64,000 bases of DNA from Aliterella atlantica CENA595 (GCF_000952155.1 NZ_JYON01000010.1:62001-126000); one strand, 5' to 3'. Shown: positions 29,754 to 39,828, counted from the stretch's first letter. Notes: generated by a model not told the origin, from the sequence alone. Program-made: numbers and translations.

Positions 29754-30137
29754 TTACAACGTAATTGACCAAGCTTTTTCGGGTAAACCGGAATTAGATT
29801 CGCAACGACTGAGCAGAACAACGAGGCTGGTTTGTGTCTGCAAGGTATGAGGCATCTGCGCTGGAATGAAGATAAACCGTCCAGGTTCAAGGAGAATAGT
29901 TTCTTGATTCAATGTCAAATTGCCTTGCCCTTCTAGCACTGCGATCGTCACGTCCTTGTCATCGCAGATTTCTGGCAGTTGAGTTTCTGCACCTAAACTC
30001 ATTAAATTCTGTTGATACAAGGTTTGCTGTTCGTGAGTGTATTCAACAATCTCGAAATTAATTACTTGCCCAGAGGCGACGCTCGATGGCAATAGTTGAA
30101 GATTAAATGGTCGATCGATAGCTGTTGTCTGAACCAT
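29754..30137 (-). CDS. Small cupin-domain protein
   Basis: From ATG 30137 (MVQTTAIDRPFNLQLL) it is 127 residues; upstream codons in frame (MGGAIASVAAL...) look non-coding. The fold is a single beta-barrel: ICDDKDVTIAVLEGQGNLTL, ILLEPGRFIFIPAQMPHTLQ. The classic first metal motif is weak; the second keeps PAQMPH. It may bind a metal or small ligand. As first gene before isiB it probably belongs to the iron-stress response, but this comes only from context. Confidence 0.75.
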   Translation of the reverse strand: MVQTTAIDRPFNLQLLPSSVASGQVINFEIVEYTHEQQTLYQQNLMSLGAETQLPEICDDKDVTIAVLEGQGNLTLNQETILLEPGRFIFIPAQMPHTLQTQTSLVVLLSRCESNSGLPEKAWSITL

Positions 30138-30301
30138 AATGAATGCCTTTGAATAATCAGGTTTTTGAGACGGATTGCCTACAGTTGAGAGGCAACTTAT
30201 CGACGAAATATTCATGCTCGCGCGATCGCCTAAATTAAGTGCTGCAACCGATGCGATCGCGCCACCCATTCTCCTAAACTGGGTTATTTAAAACTTGCTT
30301 G

Positions 30302-30318
30302 TTGAGAATTATCCTCAA
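30302..30318. promoter_or_regulatory. Fur-box-like palindrome upstream of the isiB operon
   Basis: TTGAGAATTATCCTCAA is a near-palindrome whose TGAGAAT/ATTCTCA-like halves resemble bacterial Fur boxes. It lies ~165 bp before the cupin ATG at 30137, suitable for control of the minus-strand cupin-isiB operon. Motif plus context only. Confidence 0.45.
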
Positions 30319-30906
30319 TTAATTAAGAGGCATCTTAACATGACTGTTGCGACAATTTACGATTAAGCATAATTAAGAAATATTAAGATAGCAGGACTCA
30401 AGTAAAGGAACGCCTGTGTCTGTCTCTTAGTTTCTCGAACAAATGCGACCTAGCCCAATATGTGGCAGAGATGTCGCCATAGCCGCAGTTGCAGGATTAT
30501 GCTGTTCTGTGGCAATATCCCCAAAAACTTTGATAATCACTTGCAAGTAATTTTAGGGTCATGTATTGTTCTTGCCAAGTTTTATCAAGAATAGATTGCA
30601 GTAATTTACTGTTATTTGCGATGTTATTGATGAAACCTACAAACTCAAGTTCCTATCACCAGATAAAACTTAGCAAAAAAGTATCTGTGCCTAGATACAA
30701 GGAGAAAATTCTAGGCACAAGGTAGGGCGAATGTACTCTCCGATCTAGGAGCGAACAGTCGGCGATCGGCGGTTGAGTAAAGGGAAAATGGGTTTCAAAC
30801 GCCCTTTAAAGATATGGCAAGGCGGCTTTTTATTAGGTGTGTTTTATAAAATCGAGGTAATAATGATACCTATTTTTATTAAATTAATGCTATTTCTCTG
30901 TAAACT
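30319..30906. other. Intergenic region without recognised gene
   Basis: About 590 bp upstream of the cupin operon and past the DUF4112 stop. I find no convincing ORF on either strand, no tRNA and no long repeat. 30781-30900 is A+T-rich. Regulatory RNA cannot be excluded by eye. Confidence 0.5.
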
Positions 30907-31407
30907 TTAGCCGCTTACAGCTTGAATTAGCAGTCTGATAATGAAAATACTTAAAGTCAGTATTCCTATACTAAAAACAAGCAGACCTGCTAATAAGAAA
31001 AAGATAAACCAACGATTCTTTTTCTCTATTTCTGGAGAGATATTTAAATGTGCTTCTAATAGTTCGATATTTTTTGTATTTGCTTTCCAAGCGAAGTCAA
31101 ATAGATCGCCTAATACTGGGATTGTTCCTACTGCACTTTCGAGGACAATATTAGACACCATACGCCCTAATGTTTCTTTTGGCAGACCCATACGCGCTGC
31201 TTCCAAGACAATATAAGCAGACAAAGCTGTACCGATAAAATCTCCTGCTCCTGGGATAATACCTAAGATTGGATCTAAACCAACGCGGAATTTTGTGCCA
31301 GGAATACCGATCGCATTATCAAGCAAGCGGCTAAATTTACGCAGGCGTTGTAAGGTAGCAAGTTTAGACTGAGTTGCCAAAGCAGAAAGTTGAGAAGTTT
31401 GTGACAT
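30907..31407 (-). CDS. DUF4112 membrane protein
   Basis: A 166-residue protein. The core (FSRLLDNAIGIPGTKFRVGL, then DPILGIIPGAGDFIGTALSA) has the DUF4112 signature LDPxxGxxPGxGD, repeated weakly at IPVLGDLFDFAWKAN. Two hydrophobic segments (~55-80 and ~132-160) suggest membrane insertion. The family is widespread with no assigned biochemical role. It lies 91 bp after the YihY/BrkB gene on the same strand and may be co-transcribed with it. Confidence 0.88.
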   Translation of the reverse strand: MSQTSQLSALATQSKLATLQRLRKFSRLLDNAIGIPGTKFRVGLDPILGIIPGAGDFIGTALSAYIVLEAARMGLPKETLGRMVSNIVLESAVGTIPVLGDLFDFAWKANTKNIELLEAHLNISPEIEKKNRWFIFFLLAGLLVFSIGILTLSIFIIRLLIQAVSG

Positions 31408-31498
31408 AGATGTGCATTATAGGTGTTAATGCTATCCAAGCATAATCACATTTTATTTGTGTTGTACCTCTAGCCAGATTTAACAGAAAATTATAACT

Positions 31499-32485
31499 TT
31501 AGAAAGAACGATTAATTTTTGATTTTGAGGGATTTAATTGCTTATTAGCTAAGTGCGATCGCATTGCTTCGCCAACAGTCACATTCAACTGATCTCCCAC
31601 CAGTAGAACTACAGCGCTCATATACAACCACAACATCAAGACAATTACCGCCCCAACTGCGCCGTAAACTTGGTTGTAGTTGCCGTAGTTAGACACGTAG
31701 AGCCGAAATAAACCAGAGACTATCGCCCAAGAAACAGCCGCTAAAACTGCACCTGGCATCATTGGCGTACCAGGGTCCCACTTGCTCGGTCCGTAGCGGT
31801 AGACAAAGGCAAAAGCTGTGGAAACAATAGCTAATGCTAGGGGCCATCTCAATAGTTGCCATATCACTAACACAATATCTAGACCGCTTTCGCGGACAAA
31901 AAACTTCAGCAACCAGTCGCTAATAAAGATTAAGAAAGAAGCTATTACTAATAGTGCGATCGTGCCAATAGTTAAACAAATAGAAATAAGTTTAGACTTC
32001 CAAAACGGGCGAATTTGGGTAGGAGGAATTTTGTGAATTTGGTCGAGAGCGTTCATCGCCGCGCTTAAAGCTCCCGAAGCTGCCCAAATTGCGACTAAAA
32101 AACTGATAGAGAATAAACCACTATTTTTTGTTTGAGTTATTTGTCTAGCAAAGTCACGGATTAATACTAATGCTTCATCTGGTGCAACCTTGCTTACTTG
32201 AACTGCTAAGTCTCTAAAAAACGATTGCAAAGACTCCTCAAACAAGCCAATGGCAGTAAGCACAGCTAAAATAGCTGGAAACAGCGATAACATTGCGTTA
32301 TAAGCAATTTCCGAAGAGAATCCAAATAATCGCCGTTCGCCAACGCGGATAGCAGTTTTTTTGATAGTAGCCCAACGCAAGTAACCAAAAAACCGGAAGA
32401 AGCGAATTTTGAGCATAAATGCGATCGCGAATGAGGTTAATCTACGGTCTACTCGCATTAGAATTCTTGCACAAGTATAAGGCAA
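31499..32485 (-). CDS. YihY/BrkB family inner-membrane protein
   Basis: A 328-residue protein with about six membrane helices between residues ~55 and ~305. The motif region FGFSSEIAYNAMLSLFPAIL, then RPFWKSKLISICLTIGTIAL, YRYGPSKWDPGTPMMPGAVL and VIVLMLWLYMSAVVLLVGDQ is characteristic of the YihY/BrkB (UPF0761-like) family. It was once annotated as ribonuclease BN; the true function is unclear. The start is uncertain: Met1, Met10 (32458) or Met24 (32416) are all possible, and Met24 (MLKIRFFRFFG) fits the family best. Confidence 0.88.
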   Translation of the reverse strand: MPYTCARILMRVDRRLTSFAIAFMLKIRFFRFFGYLRWATIKKTAIRVGERRLFGFSSEIAYNAMLSLFPAILAVLTAIGLFEESLQSFFRDLAVQVSKVAPDEALVLIRDFARQITQTKNSGLFSISFLVAIWAASGALSAAMNALDQIHKIPPTQIRPFWKSKLISICLTIGTIALLVIASFLIFISDWLLKFFVRESGLDIVLVIWQLLRWPLALAIVSTAFAFVYRYGPSKWDPGTPMMPGAVLAAVSWAIVSGLFRLYVSNYGNYNQVYGAVGAVIVLMLWLYMSAVVLLVGDQLNVTVGEAMRSHLANKQLNPSKSKINRSF

Positions 32486-32786
32486 ATATAATTCGCGTCT
32501 CCAAAAAGGCGCGTCCGCCTGTGCGGACTGGTAAAAATTATAAATAAATTAGTTAAAAGGTTTTGCCAGAACCAACAAGCACGAACCTCATAACTGGTAA
32601 CTGGTCAAGCTGCAAAGCGGCAATTCGCGCTCTTTGTAATGCGCGAAGAACGCACGTTATTATCCCATGACTGAAGGTATGGGGCTTGAAATATAATGCT
32701 ATGCATTTTGTTTCTCCATCAATAAATTAAGGGATTTGTAAGTTTCTTAAATTACGAATTACGAATTACGAATTATTTGGTCACTG
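32486..32786. other. Repeat-bearing intergenic region between yihY and thrC
   Basis: A 301-bp gap. It carries GGTAACTGGTCA (32586-32610) followed by an AAGCGGCAATTCG element also seen near 45874, and a tandem ATTACGA heptamer (32752-32776) joined to GGTCACTGTT just before the thrC stop. No gene is seen. It looks like a landing zone for short repeats. Confidence 0.65.
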
Positions 32787-33878
32787 TTAAAACCCCATTG
32801 CCTCGGCTACAGCTTTAAGTTCTGGTGCTATTCCTTGTTTAAATGAACTTTGGCTGTGTTTAATGGCGGTATCTGGATCTTTCAATCCGTTACCTGTCAG
32901 GACGCATACTACTGTTGCACCTGTGGGGATTTGGTCTTTGACTTTTAATAGTCCTGCTACAGAAGCGGCGCTAGCAGGTTCGCAGAAAATTCCCTCTTGT
33001 GAAGCTAAAAGGCGATACGCGTCTAAAATTTCTTCGTCGGTGACAGCGTTAAATTGCCCTTGACTTGCCGATTGTACGGCGATCGCTTTTTCCCAATTTG
33101 CGGGGTTGCCAATGCGAATTGCTGTGGCTAACGTATCTGGATTGGCTACTTTTTGCCCAGTAATCAAGGGCGCTGCACCCGCCGCTTGAAAGCCCATCAT
33201 GCGGGGTAAGCGATCGCTTTTTCCAGTGGCGTGATATTCGCAAAAGCCCATCCAATAAGCTGTAATATTGCCTGCATTACCGACTGGAATGCACAGCCAA
33301 TCTGGGGCAGTGCCTAAAGCTTCGACAATTTCAAAGGCAGCAGTTTTTTGTCCTTCTAATCTGTAAGGATTGACAGAATTTACCAAGGTTACAGGATAGC
33401 TAGTCGCCATGTCTCGGACTATATGTAACGCTTGGTCAAAATTACCTTTGATTGCTAATACTTCTGCGCCGTACAATAGTGCTTGCGCTAACTTACCTAA
33501 TGCTACGTAGCCATCAGGAATCAGCACAAAGGCACGCATTCCGCCGCGTTTGGCATAAGCTGCGGCGGCGGCTGAGGTGTTGCCCGTACTCGCACATATT
33601 ACTGCTTTTGCCCCTGCTTCTTTTGCCTTGGAAATTGCCATTGTCATTCCTCGGTCTTTGAAGCTGCCTGTTGGGTTAAGCCCGTCATACTTGACTAAGA
33701 CGCGCACTTGTCTGCCGATTTGCGCTTCAATGGCAGGAGCCGGAATTAAAGGCGTATTGCCTTCTAGTAAAGTTACAACTGGCGTTGTGTCTGTTACAGG
33801 CAAATAAGGGCGGTAGGTTTCAATTAGTCCAGCCCAGGATTGTTGGCGAGATGTAACGGTAGGCAAGCTTAGAGTCAC
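32787..33878 (-). CDS. thrC: Threonine synthase
   Basis: PLP enzyme converting O-phosphohomoserine to threonine. The 363 residues match the short bacterial form. [34 protein letters not shown] (with the PLP lysine), [16 protein letters not shown] and [15 protein letters not shown] are typical, and the C-terminal [12 protein letters not shown] and [10 protein letters not shown] complete the fold. It is monocistronic in this window; a repeat (heptamers plus CAGTGACC) begins immediately after its stop. Confidence 0.96.
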   Translation of the reverse strand: MTLSLPTVTSRQQSWAGLIETYRPYLPVTDTTPVVTLLEGNTPLIPAPAIEAQIGRQVRVLVKYDGLNPTGSFKDRGMTMAISKAKEAGAKAVICASTGNTSAAAAAYAKRGGMRAFVLIPDGYVALGKLAQALLYGAEVLAIKGNFDQALHIVRDMATSYPVTLVNSVNPYRLEGQKTAAFEIVEALGTAPDWLCIPVGNAGNITAYWMGFCEYHATGKSDRLPRMMGFQAAGAAPLITGQKVANPDTLATAIRIGNPANWEKAIAVQSASQGQFNAVTDEEILDAYRLLASQEGIFCEPASAASVAGLLKVKDQIPTGATVVCVLTGNGLKDPDTAIKHSQSSFKQGIAPELKAVAEAMGF

Positions 33879-34076
33879 GGGTCTATTGGTAGCTCAGTAA
33901 ATTGTAAGCGATCGTTCAGCAATTAAATTTAATGCTTCTTGCTTCTATTTTACTTGCGATCGCTCTATGTTCCTGTTAACTTTTTGGCAGCCAATTCTAA
34001 AATCGACACACAAAATACGGATTATGTTGAGTGTTCGAGTTAGAATAACTACTTGGTGTGAGTAGGCATAATTACT

Positions 34077-34322
34077 ATGTCAACTTGTATGTCCAATCGT
34101 TCGCATTCTCTGTCGTTAACAAACAAGTCCCAGTCTGTGAGTACACTTTCCGCAACAACAACCGATCGCCCTGATACTATTTCTGCCAAAAAAGTCCCCT
34201 ATCAGGATGTAGTGCAAGCTCATTATCTGGATTTAGAAGCAGAAATTGAGTTGCTATTGCAGCACTTGCAAAGCCTTAGTCAACAACGGCTAGAGCCTAC
34301 AAGTCAAGAGCAGAACGATTAA
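34077..34322 (+). CDS. Small conserved-type hypothetical protein
   Basis: An 81-residue protein. The N-terminal half is Ser/Thr-rich and probably disordered (SLSLTNKSQSVSTLSATTTD); the C-terminal half is an amphipathic helix (VVQAHYLDLEAEIELLLQHL, then QSLSQQRLE), so it may form a coiled coil or bind a partner. It has no recognised domain. It converges with the 774-residue membrane protein gene (stops 13 bp apart). The helix periodicity supports it being real. Confidence 0.55.
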   Translation: MSTCMSNRSHSLSLTNKSQSVSTLSATTTDRPDTISAKKVPYQDVVQAHYLDLEAEIELLLQHLQSLSQQRLEPTSQEQND

Positions 34323-34335
34323 TTGCTCTTTTGGC

Positions 34336-36660
34336 TCACTCAAAACGCTGGCTCAAAGTTGACCAGCGTATAATACTGTATTTTCCTGCCTCCTCAATTA
34401 ATAATGCTGGCGGGGCAGTATCTTGTAAGTCGGCGATCGCGCTTACCGTTCCAGTAGCGCTACTAAATTCGCTATACATTAAATCCCCACTTCCAGCAAA
34501 AATCATCGTACGGTTGGGCTTTTTCTGTTCGCCTGCACGTTTGTCTTGTTTTGTCAAGTTATTAATTACTGGTGGAGAGATAGTCAAAACAACTTCAGAT
34601 TCTCCATCCCCAGTCAAATCGATTAGCTGAACGGGGAATTGTCCTAGTTGTTGCTGCAATTGTTCAAAATCAGGGACTTCTTTACCGAGACTGGGATGAG
34701 ATTTTTGCAATTCTCGCCAGATATTAGGGAGAAATTGCGTTGCATCTAATGTTTCTTGTTGGATAAATTCTTTGAGGGTAATGGGCGCTGGCTCAATCCA
34801 TTTTACTGCTTCAGCACTTAGAGCTAAAGTTGGGGCAGCTTTAGGATCGATCGCGCCATCAGTTGCAGTCAATAATCGCAATCCGTTTTGCAGTTGCACA
34901 GCTTTGACAGTAGCAGAAGTCGTTTGTTGTTGCCCATCTGGAAGCTTGATTGCAAGCTCGATTTTGGCATCTATATCTAAACCCAACTTTTTCCAGACAA
35001 ACTTAGCAGGCTCTTTCTCTGGGAGCTTGAGATCGCTAAAAGGTTGCCTTTGCCAGCGTTTACCATCGTGATAGGCAATTACTTTGATTTGCTGCCATTG
35101 CTGCGTAGTTGAGTTATCAGTTGCTTGTGGTATTTGCAACCAGTCAGCTAAGTTAGGATTGGCGATCGCTTCGGCATAGCCAATAATGCGGCTAGTGCGT
35201 GACATCGGGTTACTGTCTGAATAATCGCCATTTAGCCTTTTTAGTAGCTTATCTATGTATGCAATGTTTTTTGGAGTAGCTTGGGGTTGCTGTTTAAAAT
35301 TGGCGATCGCATTTTGGTGTCCTTCTTGAGCGCCGAGAAGTAATGCTGCCCAAGCTTGGACTTCTAAGCGGTTGGGGTTGACTTTTAAGGCTGCATCTAT
35401 GCGGTTTCGCAACCGTCCTGAATCGTTGACTAAAAGCGTTGCAACTTCTTGAGTATTTTCTGGTGAAGCTTGAAATACTTGTAAGCCTTTTTGCCAGCGA
35501 CCGTCAATTAAGTTGGCTAAAACTTCTTGGCTGGGACTTGCCCAAGCGCTTTCGGCTTGCTTTTGAGTGTATTTGGCGTATAAACCTACTAGATCGATTT
35601 GGGCTTGAGCCGCTGGTGATATTTTGCCTTTACGCTGCTGTTTGATAGATTTTAACCATTGCCATGCGGGAGTCCACAAACCGTTACGAGCAAGAAAAAT
35701 AGCATCGCTATAAGCACGAGTTTTTATTGCTGGTGGTTCTAGAGATATTGGCTCTAACTGGTATTGGTCTTCAGCATCTTGTGCTGGTTTTACTTGGTAA
35801 ACTTGCAATTGCGGTTCTAAGTCGCTAGTGCGATCTACAATCAATTCTGGTAACTTACTGCCTGTTATTTGCTGCCATTTGGGGATTTGTCCTGTAGGGC
35901 TAGTCCAAGTTAATGTTAAATCTAGGTCGTTGCTAGTGGGGCTGTAATGCAGTATATGACCGTAGGCGTTCGCATTTGTGGCTTGTTGGCGTTCGCCGAA
36001 AACATATAGCCATATTCCAGGCGGTGTAGCGCCGATAAAGCGCTGGAGTTGAGTTAAGGGTAAAACCTGCGTCGAACCGTAATTAGGAGTGTCTGGATCG
36101 ACCATAGGAGCGATCGCAAAGGATTCTTCTGGTCCTATTATCGGTAGCTGGCTAATTAGTTGATAGGTATTTTCTTCTAGTTGCAGGGGTATTTGGAGGT
36201 TATTTACAGCTAGTTGGTATAGCCTTAATTCAAATATTTCTTGACAATCGCTTTGGCAGTTTGCTCGTTGCTTTAAGATCGGGATAACTAACGATTTGGC
36301 AATTAAGGTTTTAGAGTCAGTTTCTAGGGTTATAGGTTCTCCAGGAATTTGTCCTTGTTGGCGCAGATGAGTTTGAATTTGGGTGAGGGTTTGCGGTGCG
36401 TCTTCTGATTCGACTACAGGGATTTGCGCCCATTTGGGGAGGAACTTGTTTATACCAACTGCTGCATTGGGATTGATAAATAGTTGCAAGCCTAGCCATG
36501 CGCCCCCAACGATTAAACTAACACTTGTCAAGATTAGCGCGATCGCTAGTAGCGAATTTCCCCAACTATGTTTTTTTTTAGCAGATATAGGGCGGTGAAT
36601 AATTGGCGGTGGAAGGCTTTCGATTGCTTGTAGTCTTTGCTTGCGCCGTTTATTTCTCAT
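34336..36660 (-). CDS. Conserved membrane-anchored hypothetical protein
   Basis: A 774-residue protein with a basic N terminus (MRNKRRKQRLQ), one membrane segment (LLAIALILTSVSLIVGGAWL, ~34-53) and a large exported part. The ectodomain is rich in short beta motifs (YVFGERQQATNANAYGHILH, LPELIVDRTSD; near the end GDGESEVVLTISP and SIIRW), weakly like VCBS/FG-GAP beta-propeller proteins. The middle (residues ~310-520) is helical and TPR-like (WTPAWQWLKSIKQQRKG). No catalytic motif is visible. It resembles large cyanobacterial hypotheticals of unknown role. Confidence 0.7.
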   Translation of the reverse strand: MRNKRRKQRLQAIESLPPPIIHRPISAKKKHSWGNSLLAIALILTSVSLIVGGAWLGLQLFINPNAAVGINKFLPKWAQIPVVESEDAPQTLTQIQTHLRQQGQIPGEPITLETDSKTLIAKSLVIPILKQRANCQSDCQEIFELRLYQLAVNNLQIPLQLEENTYQLISQLPIIGPEESFAIAPMVDPDTPNYGSTQVLPLTQLQRFIGATPPGIWLYVFGERQQATNANAYGHILHYSPTSNDLDLTLTWTSPTGQIPKWQQITGSKLPELIVDRTSDLEPQLQVYQVKPAQDAEDQYQLEPISLEPPAIKTRAYSDAIFLARNGLWTPAWQWLKSIKQQRKGKISPAAQAQIDLVGLYAKYTQKQAESAWASPSQEVLANLIDGRWQKGLQVFQASPENTQEVATLLVNDSGRLRNRIDAALKVNPNRLEVQAWAALLLGAQEGHQNAIANFKQQPQATPKNIAYIDKLLKRLNGDYSDSNPMSRTSRIIGYAEAIANPNLADWLQIPQATDNSTTQQWQQIKVIAYHDGKRWQRQPFSDLKLPEKEPAKFVWKKLGLDIDAKIELAIKLPDGQQQTTSATVKAVQLQNGLRLLTATDGAIDPKAAPTLALSAEAVKWIEPAPITLKEFIQQETLDATQFLPNIWRELQKSHPSLGKEVPDFEQLQQQLGQFPVQLIDLTGDGESEVVLTISPPVINNLTKQDKRAGEQKKPNRTMIFAGSGDLMYSEFSSATGTVSAIADLQDTAPPALLIEEAGKYSIIRWSTLSQRFE

Positions 36661-36994
36661 TTAGAACGGTCTAGAAATTTTGCTAGTTACGGGTTTGGAG
36701 TGTTCCGTTCTAAGTCTATGGCGATTTAAACTGATTTGGGGTAAATTCGCGGCTTTGCTTTTTGAACTTTGGATGAACTTTTGGGCAGTTTGGGGCTACA
36801 ACAGATTAGACCTTTTATATAAGCCTATAATTCATCGGACAAGGGGGACTACAGGGGGATAGGGACAAGGAGACAAGGGAGAAAAAGATGGGATTGTCTA
36901 CTTTTGCAAGAAGTCTATTGTGGTTAGGTTGGGGAGGAGGAACCGCCAACCCCCCAAGTATGCCAAGGTAGGAAGTTATTGAGGGTTGCTTTGT
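36661..36994. other. Intergenic region upstream of the nuclease-translocase cassette
   Basis: A 334-bp gap between divergent genes. It has a purine-rich stretch AAGGGGGACTACAGGGGGAT then GGGACAAGGAGACAAGG (36842-36880), of a kind also found at 5391-5412 and ~25378-25400, and a G/C hairpin-like patch (36927-36955). It probably carries the promoter of the downstream three-gene cassette. No gene is supported. Confidence 0.6.
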
Positions 36995-37786
36995 ATGGAT
37001 TTAAGTGAAGTTAAGTTTGTTTTGAAGTTGCTTGGTTTTCCTGATTATCGAGAAGCGTTGACTAAAGTTAAGCCTAATTCTCAAACTTCAGCAGCAGAGC
37101 AAAAGCGCATTTGTCAGCAATTGCTAAAGCGTGAATTGGTTGCTATTTCTGATGAAATTAGTAAGTTTAAAATTGCTGCTCCTGGTAGGGCTTTATTGAA
37201 GTTAGAAGCGACGCAAGTACCTATAACGTCTCAGGAGTTAAAAATTCTTAAATCGTGCCAAAAAGCAGCGATTACGCCTGGTAAAACTGGTATTCCTGCA
37301 GCAGAAGCGCAGGGACTAATTCAGGGTTTGGCGCAAAAGGGACTGATTCAAGTCAATGAAGCAGATAGAAAAATTAAGGAAGTTTGGCTGACACAACAAG
37401 GACTAGATTATTTGAGAAATGAATACGTCCCCAAGGGTACTGCGACTATTAGTTTAAATTTGCTTAACAATTATCTACGTTTTTTGCGTGCTTCTAATCC
37501 TGAAGTATTGACTAAACCTAGCGATGAAGAGGTTTTGCAGACTGTTCGAGATTTAGATCGAGAACTACATACAGATAATTATTTACCAATTTTCTATCTA
37601 AGGCAGAAGTTACAGCCACCTTTAAGTGCGGAAGAATTAGAACAAGCACTATACAGATTAGAAGGAAACGACAAAATAGAATTAAGTGCGTTAGTAGAAG
37701 CAAGTCGTTATGAACCCGCACAAGTTAATGCTGGAATTAAGCAGCGTTCGGGTAGTCCGCTATTTTTTATTAAATTTATTGCCTAA
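36995..37786 (+). CDS. Winged-helix-like small subunit of the nuclease-translocase cassette
   Basis: First gene of a three-gene run. From ATG 36995 (MDLSEVKFVLKLLGF) it is 263 residues; a TTG nine bases earlier is less likely, as GAGG (36981) suits the ATG. Helical throughout, with repeated winged-helix-like segments: QRICQQLLKRELVAIS, TPGKTGIPAAEAQGLIQGLA then QKGLIQVNE, and LPIFYLRQKLQPPLSAEELE then QALYRLEGNDKIELS. The pattern suggests a DNA- or protein-binding adaptor. No catalytic motif is seen and I do not recognise the family. It lies 17 bp before the ATPase gene, so co-expression is clear. Confidence 0.75.
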   Translation: MDLSEVKFVLKLLGFPDYREALTKVKPNSQTSAAEQKRICQQLLKRELVAISDEISKFKIAAPGRALLKLEATQVPITSQELKILKSCQKAAITPGKTGIPAAEAQGLIQGLAQKGLIQVNEADRKIKEVWLTQQGLDYLRNEYVPKGTATISLNLLNNYLRFLRASNPEVLTKPSDEEVLQTVRDLDRELHTDNYLPIFYLRQKLQPPLSAEELEQALYRLEGNDKIELSALVEASRYEPAQVNAGIKQRSGSPLFFIKFIA

Positions 37787-37803
37787 ATACTAATATCCTC
37801 AGC

Positions 37804-39828
37804 ATGACATCTATCGATCGCCTAATTCTGCAAAGTACCAATCCTTTTGATAATTACCGTTCGGTTAATTTTTGGCTTAACGAGCAAGATGATGAACCTG
37901 TAGTTGAGTCTATTCATCAACAGGCAGTATCTACAGTAGCAGAAACTTTGGCGCAAGTAGCAGGAGATTGCCTGACGCGCACGTTGATGTTATCAGGCGA
38001 TCCTGGTTCGGGTAAAACTTATTTGTTAGGGCGATTGCAGAAGACTTTAAACGATCGAGCTTTTTTTGCTTATATTAGCCCGTTTCCGCAAAGCGATCGC
38101 ATTTGGCGGCATATTTTACGTTACACGGTAGAGAGTCTGGTAAAAGTTCCCCAAGGACAAAAAGATTCTCAATTGATGTTATGGCTAAAAAGTTTGTCTG
38201 TGTTTACTAAGCGCACTGTAAAACAGCGAATTTTGCAAGATAACTTTTGGGAGGGATTAACAAGCGATCGGCAAAAGTTTATCAATCATCTTAAAAATAA
38301 TTATAAAAGTTCAGGTATTTATAATCAAGATATATTTTTTGGCATATTATACGACTTAATTAATCCTAAAAAGTACAATTTAGCTTGTGAATGGCTGCGC
38401 GGCGACGATTTGAGTGAAGAATCTCTCAAAGAGTTGGGTATAAAAACTTCTATTGATACAGAAGAAGCAGCTTGTGAGACTTTATTTAACTTTGGCAGAA
38501 TTGCTCAAGAAACTCAGCCGATTGTACTATGCTTCGATCAGTTGGAAAGTATTGCTCGTTTACCTAATGGACTGCTCGATCTACAAATTTTATTTAGCAT
38601 TGTAACCAAAATTCACGGTGACAGTAAAAACTTCTTGGTAATTATTAGTATTAGTACAGATACTTGGCGACAAAATGAAACTTATATAGATCGATCGCAT
38701 AAAGATAGAATTGATATACAAACTTATTTAAAACCTATAGACTTAGTTGTAGCAGAAGCAATTTTAGCAACTCGCTTACACTTTTTGCATCGTCAATCCC
38801 AGCCGCAACCAGAATCAAATATTTATCCTATAAATCGACAGGATTTGATCGAACAATTTCCACGCAAAAAAACAAACCCTAGAGAAATTCTCATTTTTGG
38901 ACGAGATGTACTGCAATCCTATAAAAGTTGGCTAATTTCGGGCAAAGAAGCTGTATTTAAGCCTAGCGTAGAAAATGAGCAGCCAAAATTAGTAGTAAAT
39001 TTTCAATTGAAGTGGACAAATGAATTAACTAAGGTTCAAAAACGAATTACTACACTTAACCAGCAATCATCTCCAGAATTAGTCAAAATGTTGCAAGAAG
39101 GACTAATTGCTTTAGGAATGGAGGATGTAAATAATCCATTTTTAAGAGCGACGAAGTTTGCTAATTATTCTATTAGTTATAAGTCACTTAGCAAGAGCGA
39201 ATGTATAGGTGTTGTTTGGACGGAAGACCAAAATATGACTACTTTTTTTCATGTAATGGAAGCTTGTAGAAAAGCTATCGAGCAAAAAATGTGCAGTAGC
39301 TTGTATTTAATTCGCAGTGCAAAACTAGGTAGTGCAAATAATAAAGGTTATAAGATTTACACGCAAATTTTTAATTCTGATAATTGTCGTCAAATTCAGC
39401 CAGATATTAACTCAATTCATATTTTGACTACATATTACGAGTTAGTTAAAGATGCGCGAGAGGGAGATTTAATTATTGGTAGCGAAGTTGTTAATCTAAA
39501 AAAGCTTAAAGAAGTCACCCGCGAGGCAAAAGTATTAGATAAATGTACTTTATTGGAACAACTACAAGGCAAAGATACTACTGTTGTACCGTCACTATCT
39601 CCAGTTAAAGAGTTTTTGTTGAATATAGTTACAAATCAATCGTTTTTAGGACGAAAAACATTAATTCAAAATGCGCTCGACTACTTTCCTGACGTAAAGG
39701 AATCGCAAGTAGTTAAGCTAATACAGGAATTGTGTCAAGAAGAAGAAATTCAAATTGTCGATTCTAAAGCTAAATTAGCAGAACAGTTAGTTTGTTTAGT
39801 AGTAAAAAAATCTAATGTCAAAAATTAA
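37804..39828 (+). CDS. ORC/BrxD-like AAA ATPase with C-terminal winged helix
   Basis: A 674-residue P-loop ATPase. Walker A is GDPGSGKT (residues 65-72); Walker B is VLCFDQLES (241-249), followed by a sensor-like VIISISTDTW. The WLRGDDLSEESLKELGI segment (~197-213) just before Walker B recalls the BrxD/DUF2791-type ATPases of BREX loci; this resemblance is by eye. The middle (~450-560; IGVVWTEDQNMTTFF, MCSSLYLIRSAKLGS) could be a nuclease-like or sensing domain. The last ~75 residues (FLLNIVTNQSFLGRKTLIQN, LIQELCQEEEIQIV) form a winged helix. The stop codon touches the next gene's ATG. Confidence 0.8.
   Translation: MTSIDRLILQSTNPFDNYRSVNFWLNEQDDEPVVESIHQQAVSTVAETLAQVAGDCLTRTLMLSGDPGSGKTYLLGRLQKTLNDRAFFAYISPFPQSDRIWRHILRYTVESLVKVPQGQKDSQLMLWLKSLSVFTKRTVKQRILQDNFWEGLTSDRQKFINHLKNNYKSSGIYNQDIFFGILYDLINPKKYNLACEWLRGDDLSEESLKELGIKTSIDTEEAACETLFNFGRIAQETQPIVLCFDQLESIARLPNGLLDLQILFSIVTKIHGDSKNFLVIISISTDTWRQNETYIDRSHKDRIDIQTYLKPIDLVVAEAILATRLHFLHRQSQPQPESNIYPINRQDLIEQFPRKKTNPREILIFGRDVLQSYKSWLISGKEAVFKPSVENEQPKLVVNFQLKWTNELTKVQKRITTLNQQSSPELVKMLQEGLIALGMEDVNNPFLRATKFANYSISYKSLSKSECIGVVWTEDQNMTTFFHVMEACRKAIEQKMCSSLYLIRSAKLGSANNKGYKIYTQIFNSDNCRQIQPDINSIHILTTYYELVKDAREGDLIIGSEVVNLKKLKEVTREAKVLDKCTLLEQLQGKDTTVVPSLSPVKEFLLNIVTNQSFLGRKTLIQNALDYFPDVKESQVVKLIQELCQEEEIQIVDSKAKLAEQLVCLVVKKSNVKN

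Noticed and set aside
30319..30906. A possible small RNA gene upstream of the cupin operon
   Set aside because: I found no stem with a T-run or conserved motif by eye, so there is nothing to support it.
34331..34630. 99-codon frame on + opposite the 774-residue gene
   Set aside because: It lies wholly in antisense of a longer coherent protein and has no motif or ribosome site.
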